Below are positions 1-7,567 of a stretch of DNA of 13,579 bases, in pieces (position 1 is the stretch's first letter; every line of letters begins with the position of its first letter). Source of the DNA: Pseudomonadota bacterium (GTDB lineage: Bacteria > Pseudomonadota > Gammaproteobacteria > PS1 > Pseudothioglobaceae); the NCBI GenBank assembly GCA_022600395.1, contig JAHZKM010000045.1:1-13579 (forward strand), in the 5' to 3' direction. The notes under the pieces were generated by a model. It saw nothing but the letters and a program-made list of their open reading frames with translations, did not search any database and had not been told where the DNA came from. Position numbers and translations under genes: made by a program.

Positions 1-2
1 CA

Positions 3-62
3 GTATTAGCAGGTGGTTTTGACACAAAGATCCTTGTATTAGTAAGTATTTTTAACAACTAA
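3..62 (+). CDS. Possible 3' end of an upstream gene (partial)
   Basis: One frame is open from the window edge for 19 codons and closes with TAA at 60-62; its last residues read LVLVSIFNN. The other two + frames close within the first 21 bases. This could be the tail of a gene starting before the window, which would sit 45 bases ahead of the reductase gene on the same strand. I do not recognise the tail, and 19 open codons can arise by chance, so the call is weak. Confidence 0.25.
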   Translation, partial: VLAGGFDTKILVLVSIFNN

Positions 63-69
63 CCTAGAT

Positions 70-75
70 TATAAT
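70..75 (+). promoter_or_regulatory. Candidate -10 box for the reductase-bolA-mltD transcript
   Basis: A perfect TATAAT lies 32 bases before the ATG at 108. No good -35 hexamer is found 16-18 bases upstream, and there is no TGn extension, so this rests on the -10 match alone in AT-rich DNA. If real, the transcript would begin near 82 and carry a short leader of about 26 bases. Confidence 0.3.
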
Positions 76-107
76 GTCAGCATTCAAAATATTGATAGAA
101 TAAAATC

Positions 108-1121
108 ATGTTTACAGTAGAAAATCAAGCAAGTGGTAATAACTTTACGGTTGCAAAAGATGAAACCATTCTTGATGGTGCTATTAGTCATGGCCTAGGA
201 TTTCCTTATGGTTGTCAAAATGGCTTTTGTGGGAAGTGTAAAGCAACACTTATTGAGGGTGAGATAGATTATTTAGAAGGCGTTCCACCTGGGATTACTC
301 CTGCGGAGATAAATGACAATATGTTTTTGCCATGTAAATGTTATGCCAAAACAGATCTATCGATTGTTGTTACTGAATTAGAAAGTATCGCAGATATTGA
401 AGTTAGAACCCTACCGTGTAAAGTGGTTAAGATAGAACACTTGAATGCTGATGTAGCAAAAGTTGTTTTAAAAATTCCAGGTAGTGAGGCATTGCAATAT
501 TTAGCAGGTCAATATATAGATTTAATTCATCCTGATTTTAGTCCTCGAGCTTTTTCTATTGCTAACGCACCGCATAATACAGGTATTATTGAGCTTCATT
601 TACGGCTTATTCCTGGTGGTAAATTCACTAATTTTGTCTTTAATGAAATGAAAGAAAAATCGTTATTGCAAATTAAAGGGCCCAAGGGTAGCTTTTATCT
701 AAGAGAAGGTAGTGAAAAGCCAATGATTATGATAGCTGGAGGAACTGGTTTTGGTCCTGTTAAAGCGATGGTTGAGCATGCGATTGAATCCAATAGTCAA
801 AGAAAAATCGATATTTATTGGGGAGCGAGAACAGAGCAAGATTTGTATATGTCACTTCCTAGCGAATGGGCCGAGCAATTTGATCATATTAATTTTGTGC
901 CAGTTTTGTCTATGCCAGATGATAACTGGGCAGGTCGAGTAGGGTATGTTCATGAGGCAGTTTTAGCAGATTTTGATACCTTAACTAATTATGAAGTATA
1001 TGCTTGTGGCCCGCCAGCAATGGTTAGATCTGCAGCCAATACCTTTGTTAAAAAAGGCCTGTTTGAGAAAAACTTTTTTAATGATAGTTTTGACTTTGCT
1101 CATCAGGCGAGTGAAGTATGA
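108..1121 (+). CDS. 2Fe-2S ferredoxin / FAD / NAD(P)H oxidoreductase (CDP-6-deoxyglucoseen-reductase-like)
   Basis: A 337-residue flavoprotein electron-transfer chain in one polypeptide. Residues 1-90 are a plant-type 2Fe-2S ferredoxin domain with Cys36, Cys41, Cys44 and Cys76 as the likely cluster ligands; an extra Cys78 lies close by. Residues 100-200 form the FAD-binding barrel, with the RAFSIAN motif at 147-153. Residues 205-330 form the NAD(P)-binding domain, with GGTGFGP at 211-217 and YACGPPAMV at 298-306. This layout matches the family usually annotated as CDP-6-deoxy-delta-3,4-glucoseen reductase and also related to oxygenase reductases. Most housekeeping members have no proven partner, so the electron acceptor is unknown; no sugar-biosynthesis gene or oxygenase is nearby. 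The protein has no signal peptide and should be cytoplasmic. No strong Shine-Dalgarno precedes the ATG. Its stop overlaps the bolA start by 4 bases, which suggests coupled translation with another iron-sulfur-linked protein. Confidence 0.85.
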   Translation: MFTVENQASGNNFTVAKDETILDGAISHGLGFPYGCQNGFCGKCKATLIEGEIDYLEGVPPGITPAEINDNMFLPCKCYAKTDLSIVVTELESIADIEVRTLPCKVVKIEHLNADVAKVVLKIPGSEALQYLAGQYIDLIHPDFSPRAFSIANAPHNTGIIELHLRLIPGGKFTNFVFNEMKEKSLLQIKGPKGSFYLREGSEKPMIMIAGGTGFGPVKAMVEHAIESNSQRKIDIYWGARTEQDLYMSLPSEWAEQFDHINFVPVLSMPDDNWAGRVGYVHEAVLADFDTLTNYEVYACGPPAMVRSAANTFVKKGLFEKNFFNDSFDFAHQASEV

Positions 1122-1426
1122 GCGAATTACAACAACATTTAACACAGCAGCTTCAAATTGCACTATCTCCTAGTTATCTAGAAGTTATTAATGAATCTGC
1201 CAATCACTCTGGTCCAGCAACAGAGTCTCACTTTAAACTAATTGTGGTGAGTGAATATTTTAAGGATTTGGCTTTAATTGCCAGACATCGTTTCATTAAT
1301 CAATTGTTTAAAGAGGAGTTAGATCATATTCACGCATTGGCAATGCATACTTATACTCCAGATGAATGGCGACTAAAGAGTGGTGCGCCAGATTCTCCAA
1401 ATTGTGCAGGTGGCAGTCAATCTTAA
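1118..1426 (+). CDS. bolA: BolA family protein
   Basis: A 102-residue protein covering the full BolA fold. Recognisable blocks are NESANHSG at 25-32, ESHFKLIVVS at 36-45, RHR at 56-58, the invariant HALAM at 72-76, TPDEW at 80-84 and the C-terminal CAGGS at 96-100, which corresponds to the CLGGSK tail of Gammaproteobacterial BolA. BolA proteins bind 2Fe-2S clusters with monothiol glutaredoxins, and in E. coli BolA also affects cell shape and the expression of wall enzymes. The pairing with a 2Fe-2S reductase (ATGA overlap) and with the peptidoglycan hydrolase gene that begins inside its 3' end fits both roles, but that link is inference. The last codons also encode the ribosome-binding site of the next gene. 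The paralogue IbaG is less likely because of the tail motif. Confidence 0.92.
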   Translation: MSELQQHLTQQLQIALSPSYLEVINESANHSGPATESHFKLIVVSEYFKDLALIARHRFINQLFKEELDHIHALAMHTYTPDEWRLKSGAPDSPNCAGGSQS

Positions 1427-2973
1427 GGTTATTCAAACAATTTCTCTGGGCAAGTTTTTTGCTATTAGGTGCTTGTAGTTCACAAACAAATAATACAACA
1501 GCCCAGTCCAGTAAAACGCAAGTTGAGCAAACAGCTTTTGTTAAACCAGCTATAGAAAAAGATCTTTGGCGTTATATTGTTAATAGATCAAATTTAAAAG
1601 CACCGAGCCAAAAACACCTATATTGGCATATTGATTGGTTTAAAAAGAATCCTGACTATCTAACGCGTATCACCAAGCGTGCCAACCCTTACTTGTATTT
1701 GGTTGTGCAAGAAGTTGAAAAAGCAGGACTGCCGCTTGAGATTGCATTATTACCCATCGTAGAATCAGCTTATTACCCGTTTTCTTATTCTCATGGTACA
1801 GCATCTGGTTTGTGGCAATTTATTCCCTCTACAGGCAGACTTTACGGTTTAAAAGATAGCTGGTGGTATGACGCTAGACGTGATGTATCAGCCTCTACTA
1901 AAGCGGCAGTCAAATATCTAAAAAATCTAAACAAGTTATTTAAAGGTGACTGGTTGTTGGCAATAGCCGCTTATAATTCTGGCCCAGGTCGTGTGCAACG
2001 AGCTATTCGAGATAATAAAAAACAAGGTAAGCCGACTGATTTTTGGCATTTGAAATTGCCAAATGAAACTAAAGGCTATGTACCTAGATTATTAGCTGTA
2101 ACTGAGTTAATCAGGCATCCTGAGAAATACGCTCAAATTATTACTCCAGTTAATAATGAGCCAGCTTTAAGTGCTATCCAGCTAAAAACTCAGTTTGATT
2201 TGGCTTTAATTGCTGAATGGTCAGGTATGACTTTGGAAGATTTATATACATTAAATCCAGGCTTGAAGCGCTGGGCAACACCTAGCAAAGGTAATTACAC
2301 TTTATTATTGCCCAATGCAAATATGGAGCTGTTTCAAAAATCTATGCTGGCTAATCCAGAACAGCCTCGATTAGAGTGGGTGCGTCACCTAGTTAAACAA
2401 GGTGATAGCTTGAGCTTGCTTGCAAAAAAATATGCAACAACTATGGAGCAAATTGTTAGTGTTAATCAATTAGACGACCATTTGATTAAAGTGGGTAATC
2501 ATTTAATTGTGCCCATTGCCAAAAAGGGCGCGATTGATTATTCATCATCAGAATCTCAACGTGAAAAATCTCGCTTAAATGCCCGAAAAAAAGGACATAA
2601 GGTTATTCATATTGTTACAACAGGAGATAGCTTGTGGTCAATTTCAAAAAAATATCAAGTGAGTATAAATAATATTGTTAAATGGAATCATATTAAACGC
2701 TCAGAGCCTTTAAAATTAGGCAAAAAGTTAGTATTGTGGCAGTCTAATGTAGTGTCAAAGCCAGATTTATCATCAGTAACATCGTTGGGTATAGATATTG
2801 ATAGAAAGGTGATTTATCGAGTGAAGAGTGGCGATAATTTGTCAACTATTGCTGCTAAATTTGGCGTGAGTGTTAAACAAATTAAGCAATGGAACCAGTT
2901 GACTAATAAACCGCTACAGCCAGGTCAAAAACTCACCATTATAGTTAACGTTATTAATTCAAAAATGAAATAA
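1366..2973 (+). CDS. mltD: Membrane-bound lytic murein transglycosylase D with three LysM domains
   Basis: This enzyme would cut the glycan strands of peptidoglycan, forming 1,6-anhydro-muramic ends, from the periplasmic side of the outer membrane. With the ATG start it has 535 residues. A lipobox LLGAC ends at Cys37. The GH23 transglycosylase domain spans about 110-225, with catalytic Glu133 in IVESAYYP, GLWQF at 148-152 and AYNSGPGRV at 202-210. Three LysM repeats that bind glycan follow at about 339-383, 413-458 and 482-528. This is the E. coli MltD layout with an additional LysM. The ATG at 1366 puts 60 bases of overlap with bolA and 18 extra residues ahead of the signal peptide; ATC at 1420, with a good ribosome site, may be the real start. 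The 3' end lies 5 bases before the next membrane-protein gene. Confidence 0.93.
   Translation: MATKEWCARFSKLCRWQSILRLFKQFLWASFLLLGACSSQTNNTTAQSSKTQVEQTAFVKPAIEKDLWRYIVNRSNLKAPSQKHLYWHIDWFKKNPDYLTRITKRANPYLYLVVQEVEKAGLPLEIALLPIVESAYYPFSYSHGTASGLWQFIPSTGRLYGLKDSWWYDARRDVSASTKAAVKYLKNLNKLFKGDWLLAIAAYNSGPGRVQRAIRDNKKQGKPTDFWHLKLPNETKGYVPRLLAVTELIRHPEKYAQIITPVNNEPALSAIQLKTQFDLALIAEWSGMTLEDLYTLNPGLKRWATPSKGNYTLLLPNANMELFQKSMLANPEQPRLEWVRHLVKQGDSLSLLAKKYATTMEQIVSVNQLDDHLIKVGNHLIVPIAKKGAIDYSSSESQREKSRLNARKKGHKVIHIVTTGDSLWSISKKYQVSINNIVKWNHIKRSEPLKLGKKLVLWQSNVVSKPDLSSVTSLGIDIDRKVIYRVKSGDNLSTIAAKFGVSVKQIKQWNQLTNKPLQPGQKLTIIVNVINSKMK
1408..1413 (+). promoter_or_regulatory. Ribosome binding site inside bolA for the lytic transglycosylase
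   Basis: AGGTGG lies in the codons for the Gly-Gly of the BolA tail, six bases before an in-frame ATC at 1420. Starting there gives an 18-residue lipoprotein signal peptide ending in LLGAC. The M23 peptidase gene in this window has the same AGGTGG with a six-base spacer before a TTG start. The only in-frame ATG (1366) has no such site before it. Confidence 0.5.
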
Positions 2974-2978
2974 ATCTT

Positions 2979-3671
2979 ATGAACATACTTCCTATTAACA
3001 AAATTATCTTAGCTAGTTTTGCCTTTGCACTTACACATTGGAAAAAGATTGTTGAAATCTCTATTCTACCTGTAGCAATCTCATTGCCATTGTTGTTAAT
3101 CTTGCCACAAATGTTTGAACTGATGGAATTGGTCTTTCAAGGTGGTGAGTTGAGTGAAGTTGTTTTGCCAGATAATACACCTATATATTTATTATTATTT
3201 TTATATGGCTATATTATGCTGTCAGTGAATATGTATCGTTTGGTTGTATTGGGCGAACAGAGTGTTTTGGCTTTGTCACCCATTTTCAATATTCGTCAAA
3301 TTTTTAGATTTCTTGGCTTAACACTTTTTATTGGTTTTGTAACGACAGTGCCTGTTATGCTTACAGGTATTGGTTCTTTGCAATTAATAATTTATTTTTT
3401 AATTATGCCAATTACGCTAAATTTTATTAACATTGCCACTAACCAACCTTCAAAATATCAATGGAAGTTGAATTTTGCTTCTCAGGCTAATTTGTTTTTG
3501 TTGCAAGCTATTATTCCTGCTTTAATTGGGATGATTTTTAACGCATTGTTTGATGCTATAGGCTTTTCAGAAGTATTTGGATGGGCGGTTAAAGCGATCT
3601 TATTCTACTGGAGTTTGGTTAACTTGGCGTTGTGTTACCAGCTCATTCAAAAAGCTAATGCTTCAGCGTAA
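2979..3671 (+). CDS. Unrecognised multi-pass inner-membrane protein
   Basis: A 230-residue hydrophobic protein that I cannot assign to a named family. Hydrophobic stretches at about 24-44, 67-90, 108-128, 133-152, 171-191 and 201-222 suggest six membrane helices. No catalytic or metal-binding motif stands out. The ATG is 5 bases after the mltD stop, so it is probably translated from the same transcript; no clear Shine-Dalgarno is visible. Its last 17 bases overlap the 3' end of ftsQ on the other strand, leaving no room for a terminator between the converging units. The position behind a wall hydrolase hints at an envelope role but proves nothing. Confidence 0.8.
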   Translation: MNILPINKIILASFAFALTHWKKIVEISILPVAISLPLLLILPQMFELMELVFQGGELSEVVLPDNTPIYLLLFLYGYIMLSVNMYRLVVLGEQSVLALSPIFNIRQIFRFLGLTLFIGFVTTVPVMLTGIGSLQLIIYFLIMPITLNFINIATNQPSKYQWKLNFASQANLFLLQAIIPALIGMIFNALFDAIGFSEVFGWAVKAILFYWSLVNLALCYQLIQKANASA

Positions 3672-4434
3672 ATCCTTTTGGATAGCGCATATCATAAGTT
3701 GTTTTATGGAGTTTTTTAAGAGAAATCTTGCGTCTTAATTGTTGATAAATTTTGACAAAGTTTTTGAGTCGCTGTTGTTGATTTTTGTACCCGAGCACAA
3801 CAGTCATATTTGGCTTAATAATTAATTGATCAATATTACTCCTAACTAGCGAAAGAATTTTCATATCACCTAAGATCTCTTGATAAATTTTATAATCTTT
3901 TAAAAGCGCTACACCTTGTTCTGGGTTGTTGTTAGATTTGAATAATACTAGAGATTCGTTTGTTTGAGCATTTGGCTGAAAAGATAAATTTTCAGGCGTG
4001 ATTAGAATGCCTTGATTCGTTACATATCCTTGACATTTTTTCAATTTAGTGGACTTATCACAAGCAATATTTTCCCAATGAGCGGCAATTTTATGGGTTG
4101 TTATATGGATTTCAATAGCATCCCAAAATAGGCGTTTTACTTGAGCCTGCTGTACCCAAGGATGTTGTTCTAATTGCTGTTTAATTTGATGTAAGTCTAG
4201 CTTATAAGCCTCTTGGACTAGTGGTTTTATTTGCACCTCTAGTGTTGCTTTGTTGACTAAATCGCTACGATCTATTTCCCAACTTACTTGGGTTTTTAGG
4301 TGTTCGCTAGGGTTATAATAAACCAAGCTCCATCCTACAATAGCGATTAATAAAAATATAAGAAATGGTTTAATCCATAATTTAAAGTGTTGAGAAAACG
4401 ACCGTTTGTGTCGGTTTTTACTTTTAAACTTCAT
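3655..4434 (-). CDS. ftsQ: Cell division protein FtsQ
   Basis: A 259-residue bitopic divisome protein. It has a basic cytoplasmic N-terminus (1-20), one membrane helix (about 22-40), a POTRA domain (about 48-112, with HPWVQQAQV near 91-99) and a periplasmic beta domain ending in YDMRYPKGFTLKH, which matches the conserved DMRY-x-NGF end of FtsQ. FtsQ bridges early cytoplasmic division proteins and the FtsB-FtsL complex; an FtsB-like gene lies about 4.4 kb upstream on the same strand. The ATG overlaps the end of ddl by 11 bases. It is the last gene of the cluster: ftsA and ftsZ, which usually follow, are absent here. Two cysteines (125 and 134) flank a short lysine-rich loop in the periplasmic part and could form a disulfide. 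Confidence 0.92.
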   Translation of the reverse strand: MKFKSKNRHKRSFSQHFKLWIKPFLIFLLIAIVGWSLVYYNPSEHLKTQVSWEIDRSDLVNKATLEVQIKPLVQEAYKLDLHQIKQQLEQHPWVQQAQVKRLFWDAIEIHITTHKIAAHWENIACDKSTKLKKCQGYVTNQGILITPENLSFQPNAQTNESLVLFKSNNNPEQGVALLKDYKIYQEILGDMKILSLVRSNIDQLIIKPNMTVVLGYKNQQQRLKNFVKIYQQLRRKISLKKLHKTTYDMRYPKGFTLKH

Positions 4435-5305
4435 TGATAATTTGTTGAACTAATTGCTCAAAAGTAATGTTTGCAGCTTTAGCAGCCATAGGTACTAGAG
4501 AGTGAGAGGTCATACCAGGAACAGTGTTAATTTCTAATAAATAAGGTATGTTGTTCTGATCTAAAATAAAGTCAACCCTACCCCAGCCAGTTGCATTAAT
4601 AGCTTGAAAGGCTTGTATTGCGATTTTTTGCAATTGTTCTTCTTGAGTCTTGTTCAAGCCACAAGGGCAAAGATATTGTGTGGTGCTTGATACATATTTG
4701 GATTCATAATTATAAAAATCTTGATCCGTAACGATTTTAATAACGGGTAGTGCTTTATCACCTAGAATCGCCACCGTATATTCATCTCCCGTTATCCATT
4801 GTTCAATTAGTATTTTGCTATCATAATGCCGAGCCAGTTCTAGAGCGTCATTAAGTTGTGAGGCTTTAGTAACTTTACTAATACCAATACTAGAGCCTTC
4901 AGAAACTGGCTTAACTGCCCAAGGTAGAGAAAAGTTAATAGTTGATGACTGTGTGTCTTTTTTGGCCAGTATAGAGGGGGCTAAAGGCAAACCTTTGGCG
5001 TGCCAAATTTGTTTACACAGATGTTTGTCCATGCCATTTGCGCTAGCCATTGAATTGGAGCCCGTGTAGGCAATATGACGATCTTCTAAGAGTTTCTGTA
5101 TAAAGCCATCTTCACCGCCTCGACCATGTAAAACAATAAAAGCCAGGTTGAACTGTTCAGACCAAAGATCGTTTAAATTATCTCCGTTCCAGTCGAATTT
5201 AAAACATTGAATATGTAGAGATTTTAAGGCTTGATAGACAGCTTCACCACTTTCTAAAGAGACTTGTCGCTCGGCAGAATTGCCCCCCATTAATACTGCA
5301 ATCAT
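4424..5305 (-). CDS. ddl: D-alanine--D-alanine ligase
   Basis: This ATP-grasp enzyme makes D-Ala-D-Ala for the peptidoglycan stem peptide in the cytoplasm. At 293 residues it is slightly shorter than E. coli DdlB, and the numbering is offset: Glu12, Lys132, Ser138, Tyr204, Arg243, Asp245, Glu258, Asn260 and Ser269 match DdlB Glu15, Lys144, Ser150, Tyr216, Arg255, Asp257, Glu270, Asn272 and Ser281. Visible motifs are MGGNSAERQVSL at 6-17, HGRGGEDG at 60-67, the glycine-rich loop EGSSIG at 136-141 and EINTVPGMTSHSLVP at 258-272. All substrate and metal residues are intact, and Tyr204 fits a D-Ala rather than a D-lactate ligase. The start gives the usual beta strand directly before MGGNS. The ATG overlaps the murB stop by 4 bases. 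Confidence 0.96.
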   Translation of the reverse strand: MIAVLMGGNSAERQVSLESGEAVYQALKSLHIQCFKFDWNGDNLNDLWSEQFNLAFIVLHGRGGEDGFIQKLLEDRHIAYTGSNSMASANGMDKHLCKQIWHAKGLPLAPSILAKKDTQSSTINFSLPWAVKPVSEGSSIGISKVTKASQLNDALELARHYDSKILIEQWITGDEYTVAILGDKALPVIKIVTDQDFYNYESKYVSSTTQYLCPCGLNKTQEEQLQKIAIQAFQAINATGWGRVDFILDQNNIPYLLEINTVPGMTSHSLVPMAAKAANITFEQLVQQIINEV

Positions 5306-6153
5306 ATAATTTTTAGCTCAGTTTCTAAATCAATTTCAAAGTTTGATTTTACGGTTTGTTGAATATGCAAAATGAGGTTTTCAATATCAGTGGCACTGGC
5401 ATTATTGTGGTTGATAATATAATTAGCGTGCTTATCAGATACACAAGCGCCACCAATACAAAACCCTTTTAACTGTGAATTTTCAATTAATTCAGCAGCA
5501 TAGTATTGTTCTGGATTTTTGAAAACACTGCCACAGCTTGGCAAGCCAATAGGCTGAGAGGCGTTTCTTTTTTGCAAGAGTTGCTGAATATTTTGACTGG
5601 ATGGTGTTTGATTAAATTCTAATTCGGCAGCTATAAAATACTCATGAGGATGAACAGGTTTGACATGTCGATAGCCAATATTAAAGTCAGCGCTTTGGCG
5701 TTCAAAGACTTCGCCAGCTGTATTAACGGTATGTATACATTTAACAAACTCCCAAAACTCAGAGCCAAAAGCGCCTGCATTCATAGCTAATGCACCGCCG
5801 ACTGTACCAGGAATAGCGCTTAAAAATTCTGCTCCAGATAGATTTTTTTCATGAGTAAATCTTGATAATTTAGCAAGCGTAACTCCTGCTTCTGCCATAA
5901 TACGATTGTGTTTAAGTTGCAAAGATTTAAGCTGTGTCAGTTTAATAACAACTCCTTTAAATCCTGAGTCACGAACCAAAAGATTACTGCCCAATCCTAC
6001 TAATAAAATTGGCTTGGTGTTTTTGTTTAGAAATTCGACAAGTGCCTGAATGCTTGCCGGCATAAAAAAATCTTGTGCCACTCCACCTGCTCGTAAAGAG
6101 CAGTGCGAAGCCATTGGTTCGCATTGTTTTAGTACGTTAATTAATTTAGCCAT
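5302..6153 (-). CDS. murB: UDP-N-acetylenolpyruvoylglucosamine reductase
   Basis: This cytoplasmic FAD enzyme reduces the enolpyruvyl group to make UDP-MurNAc. The 283 residues include the FAD-binding stretch LVGLGSNLLV at 51-60, SAIPGTVGGALAMNAGAFG at 112-130, GYRH at 160-163 with the substrate Arg162, the catalytic Ser209 in CGSVFKNP, and the C-terminal LETEL with the probable catalytic Glu279. The length is that of the shorter type II MurB found in many bacteria, not the roughly 340-residue E. coli type I. The start overlaps the end of murC by 8 bases, and murB-ddl overlap as ATGA. The full active site suggests a working enzyme. Confidence 0.96.
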   Translation of the reverse strand: MAKLINVLKQCEPMASHCSLRAGGVAQDFFMPASIQALVEFLNKNTKPILLVGLGSNLLVRDSGFKGVVIKLTQLKSLQLKHNRIMAEAGVTLAKLSRFTHEKNLSGAEFLSAIPGTVGGALAMNAGAFGSEFWEFVKCIHTVNTAGEVFERQSADFNIGYRHVKPVHPHEYFIAAELEFNQTPSSQNIQQLLQKRNASQPIGLPSCGSVFKNPEQYYAAELIENSQLKGFCIGGACVSDKHANYIINHNNASATDIENLILHIQQTVKSNFEIDLETELKII

Positions 6154-7567
6154 AATTCGATTTTAACAGGCTAGGCAGGGTGTGAATATCACCCGCACCT
6201 AGCGTGAGTAGCACGTCATTTGGGCCGATAATATGCGGCAATACGTTTAAAACTTCTTGAATATCTTTAATAACAACTGGATTTAGCGTCGAACGCTTTC
6301 TAATAGAGTCTGCTAAAGTTGAGCTATTAATTTGCGCGATAGGCGTCTCACTGGCTGGATAAATATCTAGCAAAATTAAACTGCCTGCTTGGCTTAAAAT
6401 TCGAGCAAAATCATCAAAAAGATCTCGAGTTCTTGAGTAGCGATGTGGCTGAAAAATCACTACTAGGCGTTTATCAGGATAGGTATTTTTAAGAGAATCA
6501 AAAATCGCATTAATTTCGACAGGATGATGACCATAATCATCAAACAAATCAACTGGCTGCTGTTGAATTTTCAGCTGGCCATGATGATCAAGTCTTCTAG
6601 CAACGCCAGAAAAATGACTGAGCGCCGATTGAATAACCTCAATATCAATGTTGAGCTCACAGCAAACGCCAATAGCTGCTAAAGTGTTAAGAATGTTGTG
6701 TTTGCCAATGAGATTTAGTTGGATCGAAAAGGGTTGGTTATATTTTGGGTTTTCACGGGTATAGAGAACGTCAAAGTGCATTTGCATATCAACTTGCGTG
6801 ATATTAATAGCACGTATGTCAGCCTTTGAATTAAATCCGTAACTAATCATAGGACGGTGAATGTTAGCCATAATATCATCAACACCTTGATCGTCACTAC
6901 ACAAGATGCAAGCGCCATAAAAAGGTAAGTTAGATGTGAAACTAACAAAGGTATCTTTTAATTGCTGATAATTGTTGTCATAAGTCTCCATATGATCTTG
7001 ATCAACATTGGTAATAACGCTCAACATAGGTTGCAGGTGCAAAAAAGAAGCATCTGACTCATCCGCCTCAGCAATTAAGTAATCGCTTGCACCCAATTTA
7101 GCATTAACACCATTAGAGTTTAAAATCCCGCCAATAATATAAGTAGGATCGAGTTCAGCTTGATTTAGAATGTGCGCAATGATACTGGTTGTGGTGGTCT
7201 TTCCATGTGTTCCTGCTACAGCAATGCCAAAACGAAAACGCATGATCTCAGCTAACATTTCTGCTCTTGGTACTACAGGGATGTTAAGTTTCTGAGCTTT
7301 TTTTAGCTCAGGATTATTAGAGCTGATGGCGCTAGAAACAACCACTGCCTGAACATTGTCAATATTTTTAGAATGATGTTGGTTGCTAATTTGACAGCCC
7401 ATTTCTGAGAGTCTTTTAGTGATATTGTTGTTTTGTAAGTCTGACCCAGAGATTTGATAGCCTAGATTGTGAAGCACTTCTGCAATACCACTCATGCCTG
7501 ATCCACCAATGCCAATAAAATGAATTTTATGGATTCTAGATCTGGATACTTGTCTTAGGTTGTTCAT
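6146..7567 (-). CDS. murC: UDP-N-acetylmuramate--L-alanine ligase
   Basis: This cytoplasmic ligase adds the first amino acid, L-Ala, to UDP-MurNAc. The 473 residues show three Mur-ligase domains: an N-terminal Rossmann-like domain with HFIGIGGSGMSGIAE at 16-30, the central ATPase with P-loop GTHGKTTTTS at 119-128, EADESD at 167-172 and NVDQDHMETY at 187-196, and a C-terminal domain with DYGHHPVEI. The IGIGGSGMSG loop and EADESD identify MurC rather than MurD, MurE or MurF. Its ATG overlaps the ispF stop by 4 bases, so it is coupled to the isoprenoid genes rather than to murG, its usual upstream neighbour in the dcw cluster. Confidence 0.97.
   Translation of the reverse strand: MNNLRQVSRSRIHKIHFIGIGGSGMSGIAEVLHNLGYQISGSDLQNNNITKRLSEMGCQISNQHHSKNIDNVQAVVVSSAISSNNPELKKAQKLNIPVVPRAEMLAEIMRFRFGIAVAGTHGKTTTTSIIAHILNQAELDPTYIIGGILNSNGVNAKLGASDYLIAEADESDASFLHLQPMLSVITNVDQDHMETYDNNYQQLKDTFVSFTSNLPFYGACILCSDDQGVDDIMANIHRPMISYGFNSKADIRAINITQVDMQMHFDVLYTRENPKYNQPFSIQLNLIGKHNILNTLAAIGVCCELNIDIEVIQSALSHFSGVARRLDHHGQLKIQQQPVDLFDDYGHHPVEINAIFDSLKNTYPDKRLVVIFQPHRYSRTRDLFDDFARILSQAGSLILLDIYPASETPIAQINSSTLADSIRKRSTLNPVVIKDIQEVLNVLPHIIGPNDVLLTLGAGDIHTLPSLLKSNYG

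Noticed and set aside
751..1173. Short open frames (about 60 codons) in other frames around the reductase and bolA genes
   Set aside because: They are shadows of well-supported genes, without start signals or family features.
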